DNA of 64,000 nucleotides from Halomonas sp. 328 (GTDB taxonomy: Bacteria > Pseudomonadota > Gammaproteobacteria > Pseudomonadales > Halomonadaceae): the NCBI RefSeq assembly GCF_015645095.1, contig NZ_JADOTW010000016.1:35051-99050 (forward strand), read 5' to 3'. The position numbers and the translations under genes were made by a program. Positions 51,656 through 60,199 of this stretch are shown one piece after another; within the stretch, counting starts at the first letter, position 1, and each line of letters begins with the position of its first letter. The notes beneath the pieces are model-generated. The model was not told where the DNA came from. It did no database searches and worked only from the letters and a program-made list of their open reading frames with translations.

Positions 51656-52852
51656 ATGTCGCGCCTCAAGGATGTCTCGCTTCCCGCCCTCACCGCCGGC
51701 TTCGTGGCGGTGCTGATCTCCTACTCGGGCCCCCTGGCGATCTTCTTCCAGGCGGCCCAGAGCGCCGAGATCTCCAGCGCCATGATGACCTCCTGGGTCT
51801 GGGCCATCTCCCTAGGGGCCGCCGTCTCCGGCATCGGCCTCAGCCTGTGGCTGAAGGTGCCGGTGGTCACCGCCTGGTCGGCGCCGGGCACGGCGCTGCT
51901 GGTCACCCTCTTTCCGGGGCTCTCGCTGAACGAGGCGGTGGGCGCCTACCTCACCGCGGCGGTGCTGCTCTTCGTGATCGGCATCAGCGGCTCCTTCGAC
52001 CGCATCGTCCGCGCCATCCCGCCGGGCATCGCCAGCGCCATGATGGCCGGCATCCTCTTCCAGTTCGGGGTCGGGGTCTTCGAGTCCCTGGCGGCGGTGC
52101 CGGCGCTGGCCATCGGCATGCTGGTCGCCTATCTGGTCTTCAAGCGCCTCAGCCCACGCTACAGCCTGGTACTGCTGCTGATCGTCGGCGTGGGGCTGGC
52201 GGTGGCGCTGGAGGGGGCGAGCCTCAGCGGCGTCTCGCTGCAACTGGCCGAGCCGCAGTTCATCCGTCCCGAGTGGACCTGGAACGCCACCCTGAGCCTG
52301 GCCCTCCCGCTGGTGCTGGTCAGTCTCACCGGCCAGTTCCTGCCCGGCATGGCGATCCTGCGTACTGCGGGCTACGACACCCCGGCCAGGCCGATCGTCA
52401 CGGTGACCAGCCTGACCTCCTTCGCCACCGCCTTCTTCGGCGGCATCACCACCGTGGTGGCGGCCATCACCGCGGCGATCTGCACCGGCAAGGAGGCCCA
52501 CGAGGATCCCGACAAGCGCTACGTGGCCGGGGTCGCCAACGGCGTCTTCTACCTGGTGGGGGCCTGCTTCGCCGGTACCATCGTGGCGCTCTTCACCTCG
52601 CTGCCGGGGGAGTTCGTGGCGGTGCTTGCCGGCCTGGCGCTGCTCGGCGCCATCACCAGCAATATCAGCGCCTTCGCCGCCCAGAAGGATCACCTGGAGG
52701 CCTCGGTGATCACCTTTGTCGCCACCGCCTCGGGAGTCAGCTTCCTGGGCCTGGGTGCCGCCTTCTGGGGCGTGGTGGTGGGAACCCTGGCCTACCAGTT
52801 GCTGCATGGCCGCTTCGGGGTCTCGCGGGGGCAGCGGATCAGGGAGTCCTGA
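51656..52852 (+). CDS. benE: Benzoate/H+ symporter, BenE family
   Basis: A 398-aa membrane protein of the BenE family: LISYSGPLAIFFQAAQ, WLKVPVVTAWSAPGTALL, IASAMMAGILFQFGVGVFE, ITTVVAAITAAICTG and SNISAFAAQKDHLEASVITF. Predicted to import benzoate or a related aromatic acid by proton symport. No benABCD genes are in the window, so substrate is inferred. Ribosome site GAGGGAC before the ATG at 51656. Confidence 0.9.
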   Translation: MSRLKDVSLPALTAGFVAVLISYSGPLAIFFQAAQSAEISSAMMTSWVWAISLGAAVSGIGLSLWLKVPVVTAWSAPGTALLVTLFPGLSLNEAVGAYLTAAVLLFVIGISGSFDRIVRAIPPGIASAMMAGILFQFGVGVFESLAAVPALAIGMLVAYLVFKRLSPRYSLVLLLIVGVGLAVALEGASLSGVSLQLAEPQFIRPEWTWNATLSLALPLVLVSLTGQFLPGMAILRTAGYDTPARPIVTVTSLTSFATAFFGGITTVVAAITAAICTGKEAHEDPDKRYVAGVANGVFYLVGACFAGTIVALFTSLPGEFVAVLAGLALLGAITSNISAFAAQKDHLEASVITFVATASGVSFLGLGAAFWGVVVGTLAYQLLHGRFGVSRGQRIRES

Positions 52853-52890
52853 GCTGCTTCTTTCGTCGTAGCCAGTAGCGTGACGAGGAG

Positions 52891-52929
52891 AGGGCCCTGT
52901 GGGGGAGTCAGCCCGGCAGGGCCCTTTCT
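52891..52929 (+). terminator. Terminator of benE
   Basis: AGGGCCCTG / CAGGGCCCT, a 9-bp stem, followed by TTCT. Confidence 0.7.
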
Positions 52930-53250
52930 ATCGGCGGTGAGGCGGGCGTCACTACGTTTGGCATGACAAGGTGAAAAGGAATGTTGATAGATAAAAAGTC
53001 TAAATTCTAATTCTTGACCTGGTGGTATCCATTGGTTTTCTTGCGGTTTGCCTGGTGATTATTTCGTCGTTGGCGGGTGGTTTGGTCATGCCTGTAGGGG
53101 TATGGCCGTGCGACCAAAGGGTATTGGCAGGGGGCGGGGTAGCGTCCCAGAATGCTTGAAAAGTGTAGTTTTGCCGACGCCTCGCCGGGCTCGGTAAGCG
53201 CGGTGCCCCCGGACAAGGGGGAAAACAACGACAAAGAGAGAGGCCAGACC
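52930..53250. promoter_or_regulatory. A/T-richer control region upstream of the second catA
   Basis: Between benE and catA the sequence is unusually A/T-rich for this window (notably 52970-53065). It has TTGACC at 53014 as a possible -35 and an inverted repeat TTTGGTC (53081-53087) / GACCAAA (53112-53118). No gene is seen. This fits a regulated promoter, but the regulator is not identified. Confidence 0.45.
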
Positions 53251-54225
53251 ATGACCGTAAAGATCTTCGATACGCCCGACGTCCAGGATTTCCTCAAGGC
53301 CGTCGCCGGCCTCGATCAGGCCGGTGGCAACGAGCGCACCAAGCGGATCATGCACCGCCTGCTCTCCGACCTCTATCGCCTGATCGATGACTTCGACGTC
53401 ACTCCGGAAGAGTTCTGGTCCAGCGTCAGCCTGCTCAACGCCCTGGGCGGCCAGACCCAGTTCGGCCTGCTCTCGCCGGGGCTCGGCTTCGACCACTACC
53501 TGGATATGCGTCAAGATGCGGCAGATGAAGCGGCTCGTCGCAGCGGCGGTACCCCGCGCACCATCGAGGGCCCGCTCTACGTGGCCGGCGCCCCGGAGGC
53601 CGAGGGCTTCGCGCGGATGGACGACGGCCTGGATAACGACGGCGAGACCATGTGGCTGACCGGCCAGGTACGCGATGTTGACGGCAACCCGATTCCCGGG
53701 GCCAAGGTGGAGATCTGGCACGCCGATTCCAAGGGCGGCTACTCCTTCTTCGACCCGACCCAGAGCGAGTACAACCTGCGCCGCACCATCTATGCGGACA
53801 GCGAGGGCCGCTACACCGCGCGCAGCATCATCCCGTCCGGCTACGGGGTGCCGGAAGGTGCCCCGACGGACCAGGTGCTCAAGGCCCTGGGGCGCCACGG
53901 CCAGCGCCCGGCGCATATTCACTACTTCATTTCGGCGCCGGGTCACCAGCACCTGACCACCCAGATCAACCTGGCCGGCGACCCCTATACCTACGACGAC
54001 TTCGCCTTCGCCACCCGCGAGGAGCTGGTGGTGGAAGGCAAGCGTATCGAGGACGCCGCCGAGGCGGATCGGCGCGGCCTGGAGGGGGCCTTCGCCGAGG
54101 TGGTCTTCGATATCGAGCTGGCCAGGACCGAGAAACCCGAGCTGCAGGTGCGCCACGCCCGCCCCCGCGCCAAGGAAGACGCGCAGGATCAGGCGAGCCA
54201 GCTGGCCGGCACCGCCAGGGTCTGA
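53251..54225 (+). CDS. catA: Catechol 1,2-dioxygenase, copy 2
   Basis: A 324-aa intradiol dioxygenase with the Fe(III) ligands in SEYNLRRTI, SGYGVP and RPAHIHYF. Start MTVKIFDTPDVQDFLKAV matches copy 1 (MTVKIFDTPEVQDFLKTV), so the ATG at 53251 is preferred over an in-frame upstream start. It differs from copy 1 at scattered positions and has a longer C-terminal tail. It is isolated, between benE and the iac-type block, so it presumably cleaves catechol from those routes. Confidence 0.95.
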   Translation: MTVKIFDTPDVQDFLKAVAGLDQAGGNERTKRIMHRLLSDLYRLIDDFDVTPEEFWSSVSLLNALGGQTQFGLLSPGLGFDHYLDMRQDAADEAARRSGGTPRTIEGPLYVAGAPEAEGFARMDDGLDNDGETMWLTGQVRDVDGNPIPGAKVEIWHADSKGGYSFFDPTQSEYNLRRTIYADSEGRYTARSIIPSGYGVPEGAPTDQVLKALGRHGQRPAHIHYFISAPGHQHLTTQINLAGDPYTYDDFAFATREELVVEGKRIEDAAEADRRGLEGAFAEVVFDIELARTEKPELQVRHARPRAKEDAQDQASQLAGTARV

Positions 54226-54414
54226 TTCCTGCACTATCCGGGTGCCCCGAGTCCCCGTCTGGCACGACAAGGGGGGCTGGAGCCTGGGGGGCTCTCGCCG
54301 AGTCTTTATTCAACTGTCTGTTTTATAAGGCTCTATCGAAAAGTGGTACCCGGTTTGTATAGTGCTGGTGGGATTAGACCCAAGGCAGGCTCAGCCCTTG
54401 TCTTGTGGATTTAT

Positions 54415-54430
54415 TTGAAATTTCATGTGA
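54415..54430. promoter_or_regulatory. Shared 16-base element, copy 1 (before dctP)
   Basis: TTGAAATTTCATGTGA occurs here and again exactly at 57445-57460. It contains the perfect dyad TGAAATTTCA, of the size bound by MarR-family dimers. It is 65 bases before dctP. Confidence 0.6.
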
Positions 54431-54494
54431 TATTGAATGCAAGTGGTGCCCCAGGCACCCGGCACAATAACAATCACAATCACCAGGTGGACCC

Positions 54495-55553
54495 ATGATG
54501 ACGAAGCAGACAACGATCCAGACCCTGACTCCCCGGCGCCTCGTCCGTGTCACTTGCCTCGGCGCCTTCCTGGCCGGTTCGCTGGCGATGACCCAGGCCC
54601 AGGCGAGCGATATCACCCTCAACTACGCCTTCTTCGCCCCGGCGCAGACCTTCCCCGCGGTGCAGATGGAACGCTGGGCCGAGGAGCTGCATCGACGCAC
54701 CGATGGCCGGGTCACGGTCAACACCTTCCCGGGCGGCACCCTGCTCACCGCCGGCAACATGTATGACGGCGTGCAGAGCGGCGTCGCCGATATCGGCCTC
54801 TCCGCCACCTCCTACGAGCCGGCGCGCTTCCCGCTGATCAACCTGGCCGGCAACCTCACCGGCATCGAGGTCGACTCCACGGTGGCCAGCCAGGTGGTCT
54901 ACGACCTGATCCAGGAGTTTCCCGCCGACCAGCTGGGCCTCGCGGACTTCAAGGTGATCACCGCCTTCACCTCCGAGCCCGGCTACCTGCATAGCCGCAC
55001 CCCGGTGACCTCCCTCGAAGAGTTACAAGGCCAGGAAATTCGCGTGCCCGGTGACAGCACCGAGGTGCTGCGCACCCTCGGCGGCGTGCCCGTGGGGCTG
55101 TCGCAGGCCGAGACCGGCGAGGCCCTGCAGGCCGGCGTGGTCGACGGCTATGTGGGCTCCCGGGAGACGCTGATGGACCTGCAATACGCCCGCAGCGTCC
55201 AGTACGTCACCGACTACCCGCTGACCAATGTGGTCTTCGTCGCCGCCATGAATCGCCAGCGCTGGGAGTCGCTGCCCGAGGACGTGCAGCAGGTGATCGA
55301 CGAACTGGGCGCCGAGATGGCCCACTTCGCCGGCGATTACCTGGACAGCCATATCGAGACCTCCCTGGCCTGGGCCGCCGAGAATCACGGCGTCGAGACC
55401 CTGTCGCTGAGCGACGAGGAGGCGGTGCGCTGGGCCGAGCAACTGGCGCCCATCAACGAGGCGCGCCTGGCCCAGGTGGCCGAGATGGGGCTGCCCGCCC
55501 ATGAACTGCATGAGCGCATGCTGGAGTTGATCGAGAACCATCGCCAGCCCTGA
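54495..55553 (+). CDS. dctP: TRAP transporter solute-binding protein (DctP family)
   Basis: A 352-aa periplasmic receptor with a signal peptide ending near AQASD. Family features are NYAFFAPAQTFPAVQMERW, GVADIGLSATSYEPARFPL and the arginine-bearing region GQEIRVPGDSTEVLRTLGGVP, where the conserved Arg binds a ligand carboxylate. Genomic position before iac-type genes makes indole-3-acetate or a related aromatic acid the likely ligand, by inference. Ribosome site CAGGTGG. Confidence 0.9.
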   Translation: MMTKQTTIQTLTPRRLVRVTCLGAFLAGSLAMTQAQASDITLNYAFFAPAQTFPAVQMERWAEELHRRTDGRVTVNTFPGGTLLTAGNMYDGVQSGVADIGLSATSYEPARFPLINLAGNLTGIEVDSTVASQVVYDLIQEFPADQLGLADFKVITAFTSEPGYLHSRTPVTSLEELQGQEIRVPGDSTEVLRTLGGVPVGLSQAETGEALQAGVVDGYVGSRETLMDLQYARSVQYVTDYPLTNVVFVAAMNRQRWESLPEDVQQVIDELGAEMAHFAGDYLDSHIETSLAWAAENHGVETLSLSDEEAVRWAEQLAPINEARLAQVAEMGLPAHELHERMLELIENHRQP

Positions 55554-55571
55554 GGCGTAACGGGGGCAGGA

Positions 55572-55594
55572 CCCGGCGACGCCATGTCGCCGGG
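55572..55594. repeat. Hairpin between dctP and dctQ
   Basis: CCCGGCGAC / GTCGCCGGG around GCCAT, 9-bp perfect stem. Its place after the binding-protein gene parallels the REP pair in the TAXI operon and may allow excess binding protein. Confidence 0.5.
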
Positions 55595-55623
55595 CGTGAT
55601 CGACGCAGCGAGGCACTCGACCC

Positions 55624-56118
55624 ATGCATAGACTCAATCTCCTGATCAGCCGCGGCCTGCTGTTCGTGGCCGGGGTGGCCCTGCTGGCCATGGTGTGCCT
55701 GGTCACGGCCAATATCGTGATGCGCCAGGTGGCCTCTTCCTTCGGCGGCACCACCGAGATCGTCGGTTGGCTGACGGCCGTGGTGGTCTCCCTCTCCCTG
55801 GCCTATGCGCAGCTGCACAAGGCCCATGTGGAGCTGGATATCCTGGTGGCACGCTTTCCTGGGCGGCTGCAGGCGCTGCTGCAGGCCCTGGTGGCCCTGG
55901 CCAGCCTGCTGTTCTTCACCATGGTGGCCATCAAACTCTGGGAGTACGGCTACAGCGCCATGCAGCGGGGCATGGTCTCCCAGACCCTGCGCCTGGTGCT
56001 CCATCCGATGATCTATCTGGTGGCCCTGGGTTTCTCCGCCTTCTGCCTGGTGCTGCTGGCGGATTGCCTCGGCGCGCTGAAGCGCCTGGTGGTGACGCAA
56101 CGAGTGGTGATGACATGA
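55624..56118 (+). CDS. dctQ: TRAP transporter small permease DctQ
   Basis: A 164-aa protein with four helices: ISRGLLFVAGVALLAMVCLV, then GGTTEIVGWLTAVVVSLSLAYAQ and HVELDILVARFPGR, as in DctQ. It overlaps dctM by ATGA. Confidence 0.88.
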   Translation: MHRLNLLISRGLLFVAGVALLAMVCLVTANIVMRQVASSFGGTTEIVGWLTAVVVSLSLAYAQLHKAHVELDILVARFPGRLQALLQALVALASLLFFTMVAIKLWEYGYSAMQRGMVSQTLRLVLHPMIYLVALGFSAFCLVLLADCLGALKRLVVTQRVVMT

Positions 56119-57404
56119 GCATGGTTTCGATGGCACTGGTCGGCATCGTGGCGCTCTTCCTGCTGATCCTGCTCAGGATGCCGATCAGCTTCGCGATGTT
56201 TATCGTCGGCTTCTTCGGCATGCTGCATATCACCAGCCCGATGGCCGCCTACAACATCATCAGCTCGGGCATCTGGGAGCAGCTCTCGGCCTACTCGCTG
56301 AGCGTGATTCCGCTGTTTATCTTCATGGGGGAGCTGCTGTTCCGCTCGGGAATCACCGAGAAGATCTTCGCCTCCGCCTATGCCTGGATCGGTCATCGCA
56401 AGGGCTCCATGGCCACCACGACCATCCTCAGCAGCGCCGGCTTCGCCGCGGTCAGCGGCTCCAATACCGCCACGGCGGCCACCGTCGGCACCATCGCCCT
56501 GCCGGAGATGAAGAAGTTCGGCTACCACCGGGCACTCAGCGCCGGCAGCGTGGCCACCGGCGGTACCCTGGGGGTGATCATTCCCCCCAGCGCGGTCTTG
56601 ATCGTGATCGCCCTGCAGGCGGAGCTGGCCATTCGCGACTTGTTCATCGCCAGCATCGTGCCGGGCCTGATCCTGGTGGCCCTGTTCGTGATGACCATCA
56701 GCTACCTGTGCCACCGTCGCCCCGAGATGGCCCCCGTGGGCGAGCGCTCCTCCTGGCGGGTGCGCCTGGCCTCCCTCAAGGGGGTGCTGGAGGTGGCGGC
56801 GCTCTTCGCCTTGGTGCTGGGCGGTCTCTTCGCCGGCTGGTTCACCTCCACCGAGGCCGCCGCCGTGGGCTGTGTGGGCGCCCTGGCCATCGTGGCCCTG
56901 CAGCGACGCCTGACCCTGGAAGTGCTCCAGGCGGCCCTGGCCAATGCCCTCAAGTCCTCCGCCATGATCCTGATGCTGGTGGCCGGGGCGGTGATCTTCG
57001 GACGCTTCCTCACCGTGACCCGGCTGCCCTTCCTGGTCGGCGAGTGGGCCGCGGCCCTGCCGCTGCCGGCGGTGTTGATCATGGCCTGCGTGCTGCTGAT
57101 CTACGTGATCGGGGGGGCCCTGATGGATGCCATGGGCTTTCTGATCATCTCGATTCCGATCTTCTTCCCGGTGGCCCTGGCGCTGGGTTACGACCCCATC
57201 TGGTTCGGCATCATGGTGTGCATCGTCACCAGCATGGGCGCGATCACGCCGCCGGTGGGGGTCAACGCCTTTATCGTCAAGAGCCTCGATCCGGAACTCG
57301 GCTTCGGCGATATCTTCCGCGGCGTCGGCTACTTCATGCTGCCCTACCTGGCCTGCATCCTGCTGCTGCTGGCCATCCCGGAACTGGTGCTGTTCGTCTT
57401 GTAG
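56115..57404 (+). CDS. dctM: TRAP transporter large permease DctM
   Basis: A 429-aa membrane protein with about 12 helices. It has PLFIFMGELLFRSGI, SGSNTATAATVGTIALPEM, GTLGVIIPPSAVLIV and SMGAITPPVGVNAFIVKS, all DctM signatures. With DctP and DctQ it forms a sodium-coupled importer. Confidence 0.92.
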   Translation: MSMVSMALVGIVALFLLILLRMPISFAMFIVGFFGMLHITSPMAAYNIISSGIWEQLSAYSLSVIPLFIFMGELLFRSGITEKIFASAYAWIGHRKGSMATTTILSSAGFAAVSGSNTATAATVGTIALPEMKKFGYHRALSAGSVATGGTLGVIIPPSAVLIVIALQAELAIRDLFIASIVPGLILVALFVMTISYLCHRRPEMAPVGERSSWRVRLASLKGVLEVAALFALVLGGLFAGWFTSTEAAAVGCVGALAIVALQRRLTLEVLQAALANALKSSAMILMLVAGAVIFGRFLTVTRLPFLVGEWAAALPLPAVLIMACVLLIYVIGGALMDAMGFLIISIPIFFPVALALGYDPIWFGIMVCIVTSMGAITPPVGVNAFIVKSLDPELGFGDIFRGVGYFMLPYLACILLLLAIPELVLFVL

Positions 57405-57419
57405 GGGAGGGGAAGTCGT

Positions 57420-57485
57420 ATGCATCCATCGCGTCAGAAAATACTTGAAATTTCATGTGAAAAAGAAGGAAGGGGTGAGCCATGA
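57420..57485 (+). CDS. Possible 21-codon leader peptide coupled to the amidase
   Basis: An ATG at 57420, preceded by GGGGAGGGGAAG, opens MHPSRQKILEISCEKEGRGEP and stops at 57485, overlapping the amidase ATG by ATGA. The shared 16-base element lies inside it. It may couple translation from dctM to the amidase or be chance. Confidence 0.35.
   Translation: MHPSRQKILEISCEKEGRGEP
57445..57460. promoter_or_regulatory. Shared 16-base element, copy 2 (before the amidase)
   Basis: Exact repeat of the element at 54415-54430, 22 bases before the amidase start. Two perfect copies, one before uptake and one before degradation genes, suggest a common regulator and a second promoter here. Confidence 0.6.
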
Positions 57486-58606
57486 CCTCGGTGATCGAAG
57501 CCCTCGCCCTGGGCCAGGGCCCCAAGCGGGTGGTGGTCAAGGACAGCATCGATATCGCCGGCTACCCGACCCGGGCCGGCTCGGCGGCCCTCGCCGAGGC
57601 GCCACCGGCCGAGCGCCATGCGGAGATCGTCGAGCGCAGCCTGGCGGCGGGCTATCGCCTCGTCGGCAAGGCCAACCTCCACGAGCTGGCCTTCGGCATG
57701 ACCGGCCTCAACGCCTGGACCGGTACCCCCGAGAACCCGCGCTTTCCCGAGCGGATTCCCGGTGGCTCCTCCAGCGGTTCGGCGACGGCGGTGGCGGCGG
57801 GGCTGGCCGAGGTGGGCATCGGTACCGATACCGGCGGCTCGATCCGCCTGCCGGCGGCCTGCTGCGGCCTCTATGGCCTCAAGCCGAGCTTCGGGCGCCT
57901 CGATCGTCGTGGGGTGATGCCGGCGCTCAGCAGCCTCGACTGCGTCGGGCCCATCACCGCCGATCTCGAGGAACTGATCGCTTTTATGGCGGCGGTGGAT
58001 CCGCGCTTCGTCATCCCGGCGACCCAGGACCTTCCCCGGGTGGCTCGACTGCGGGTGACCGCCGACGACGCCATCCAGACCGGACTGGACGCACGCCTCG
58101 ACGCCTCGGGGCTCCCCATTGCCCCGGCCAGCCTGGCGCTGCTCGACGAGGCCTATGGGGCGGCCATGGCGGTGATCAACCGCGAGACCTTCGACGCCTG
58201 CGCGGCCTGGGTCGATGACGCTCGCCTGGGCGCCGATGTGGCCAAGCGGTTACGGGCGGCGGGGCAGACCAGCGACGCCGAGCTGCGCGAGGCCGAGGCG
58301 CTGCGTCGCGCCTTTACCGCCGAGGTGGATCGACTGCTCGAGACCCACGATGCCCTGGTCTTGCCGACCCTGCCCCATGCGCCCCTGACCCGGGCGGCGG
58401 CGGAGGCCGGCGAGCAGGACCTGACGATTTCCGCGCTGTTGCGGCCCTTCAACCTCTCCGGACACCCCGCCCTGACCCTGCCGCTGGCACCCCGGGCGGG
58501 GTATCCGCTGGCGCTGCAGCTGGTGGGGCGGCGCGGCGATGATGCCGGCCTCTGTCGGGTCGCGCGTCTCCTGGCCGGAGCCCCACGGGCGAACGCCACC
58601 GAATAA
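57482..58606 (+). CDS. iacH: Amidase-signature hydrolase, IacH-like
   Basis: A 374-aa amidase-signature enzyme. The Ser-Ser-Lys triad is visible: Lys in VVVKDSIDIAGYPT near residue 20, Ser in PGGSSSGSA near 95-99 and the nucleophile in GTDTGGSIRLPA near 119. The N-terminal segment before the Lys is only about 20 residues, much shorter than usual, and an in-frame stop just upstream rules out a longer start. Assigned to IacH by its neighbours; its exact reaction in the pathway is unsettled. Confidence 0.75.
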   Translation: MTSVIEALALGQGPKRVVVKDSIDIAGYPTRAGSAALAEAPPAERHAEIVERSLAAGYRLVGKANLHELAFGMTGLNAWTGTPENPRFPERIPGGSSSGSATAVAAGLAEVGIGTDTGGSIRLPAACCGLYGLKPSFGRLDRRGVMPALSSLDCVGPITADLEELIAFMAAVDPRFVIPATQDLPRVARLRVTADDAIQTGLDARLDASGLPIAPASLALLDEAYGAAMAVINRETFDACAAWVDDARLGADVAKRLRAAGQTSDAELREAEALRRAFTAEVDRLLETHDALVLPTLPHAPLTRAAAEAGEQDLTISALLRPFNLSGHPALTLPLAPRAGYPLALQLVGRRGDDAGLCRVARLLAGAPRANATE

Positions 58607-58623
58607 AACAACAGGAGTTGCTT

Positions 58624-59769
58624 ATGCATAGCACCGTCGACAAGTCCCAGTGGGGCGGGGAAGCCCGCTTCGATGCGCTGCTCGCGGCCATTCGCCGGCG
58701 CCGCGGGGAGTTCGAGGCCCAGCGCCATATCTCCCAGGACATCATCGAGGAGTTCCAGGCCATCGGCGTCTATCGCGCCATGGTGCCCGCTAGCTACGGC
58801 GGTGACGAGAAGTCCCCCGCCGAGTTCCTGAAGATGGTCGAGGCGATCTCGGCGGCGGACGGCTCCGCCGGCTGGGTGGCGAGCTTCGGCATGAACCCCG
58901 CCTACCTGGCGGCCCTGCCGCCGGAGACCATCGCCGAGGTGTGGAAAGACTCCCCCGACGTGGTCTTCGCCGGTGGCATCTTCCCGCCTCAGCCCGCCGA
59001 GCGGGTCGATCGCGGCTTCCGTATCAAGGGGCGCTGGAAGTTCGCCAGTGGCTGCATGGGGGCTTCGCTGTGCGGGGTGGGCATCCTGCCCGACGAGGAG
59101 GGGGCCCTGCCACGCATGGCGGTGCTGCCCCGCGACCGGGTGGCGATCGACCCGACCTGGGACATGCTGGGCATGGTGGCCACCGGCAGCCACGACCTGG
59201 TGGTCGAGGATGCCTATGTGCCGGAGGCCTGGACCTTCGTGCGCGGCGGCAAGCCCACCATCGAGGCGCCCTTCTTCCGTTACCCCTCGCTCTCCTTCGC
59301 CGCCCAGGTGCTGGCGGTGACCACCCTGGGCCTGGCCCGGGAGGCGCTGGACATCGTTCGCGCCATGGCCGGCGGGCGCAAGTCGGTGACCGGCGCTCCC
59401 AACCTGGGCGAGCGGGAGTATGCGCAGATCGCCCTCGGCAAGGCCGAGGCCAGGGTGCGCGCCGCCCGCGCCTTCTTCTACGACAGCACCGAGGCCGCCT
59501 GGGCGGCCATCGAGGCCGGGGGCGAGCCGAGCCGCGACCAGGTCAACCTGCTGCGTCTCTCCACCACCCACCTGACCCAGGAGTGCGCCGGGGCGGTTCG
59601 TGACGTCTACCAGATCAGCGGCATGACCGGGGCCGACAACGGCCACCCCCTGTCGCGGATCCTGCGCGACTCCCAGCTCTGCACCCAGCACGCCTTCATG
59701 GGCGAGATCACCTGGAAGAATGCCGGCGCCATCTTCTTCGGCCATGAGCCCCTGCCGGGCTACCTCTAA
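58624..59769 (+). CDS. iacA: Acyl-CoA dehydrogenase-like flavin monooxygenase, IacA-like
   Basis: A 381-aa protein of the acyl-CoA dehydrogenase fold used by two-component flavin monooxygenases (IacA, HsaA, HpaB-C2 type). Seen are RAMVPASYGGDEKSPAEFLK, DGSAGWVASFGMN, GRWKFASGCMGASL and DMLGMVATGSHDLVVED. IacA hydroxylates the indole ring of indole-3-acetate with flavin from IacG, whose start is at the right edge. ATG at 58624 has CAGGAG 6 bases upstream. Confidence 0.82.
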   Translation: MHSTVDKSQWGGEARFDALLAAIRRRRGEFEAQRHISQDIIEEFQAIGVYRAMVPASYGGDEKSPAEFLKMVEAISAADGSAGWVASFGMNPAYLAALPPETIAEVWKDSPDVVFAGGIFPPQPAERVDRGFRIKGRWKFASGCMGASLCGVGILPDEEGALPRMAVLPRDRVAIDPTWDMLGMVATGSHDLVVEDAYVPEAWTFVRGGKPTIEAPFFRYPSLSFAAQVLAVTTLGLAREALDIVRAMAGGRKSVTGAPNLGEREYAQIALGKAEARVRAARAFFYDSTEAAWAAIEAGGEPSRDQVNLLRLSTTHLTQECAGAVRDVYQISGMTGADNGHPLSRILRDSQLCTQHAFMGEITWKNAGAIFFGHEPLPGYL

Positions 59770-59807
59770 GCGACGTTATCCACACCGACTCAACGGAGAT
59801 CACCCCT

Positions 59808-60152
59808 ATGCATCGCGTACTTTTCTGCATCGGCATCAACCAGAATTTCATGGACGCCCCCGCCGAGGAGGGCAAGCAGGTCTGGCAGGCTTTCAGCCGG
59901 ATGATGCAGGGCATCGATGAGCTGCCCGGCGTCACCATCCTGGGAATCATGGACGACGACCGCATCATGGTCGGCCCGTCCGCCACCGCCCCCTGGACCG
60001 CCTACATCATGGCCGACGTCCCGGACTACGAGAGCGTCGTCGCCGCCTGCAACTTCTTCCGCACCACCCCGGTGGGGGACGGCACCTACAAGCTGTGGAA
60101 ATACGCCCGCGTCGAGGCCCGTATCGGCCGCGAACTGGTCGTTCCCGACTAG
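59808..60152 (+). CDS. iacB: Small conserved protein, IacB-like
   Basis: A 114-aa soluble protein: VLFCIGINQNFMDAPAEEGKQ, IDELPGVTILGIMDDDR, AYIMADVPDYESVVAACNFFR. No cofactor motif is seen. Position between the IacA-like and dioxygenase genes fits IacB, whose role is not established. Ribosome site ACGGAGAT. Confidence 0.7.
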   Translation: MHRVLFCIGINQNFMDAPAEEGKQVWQAFSRMMQGIDELPGVTILGIMDDDRIMVGPSATAPWTAYIMADVPDYESVVAACNFFRTTPVGDGTYKLWKYARVEARIGRELVVPD

Positions 60153-60199
60153 GGAGTGACCGCGCCTGCCGACCCGGACCATTCGACAAGGAGACGACA

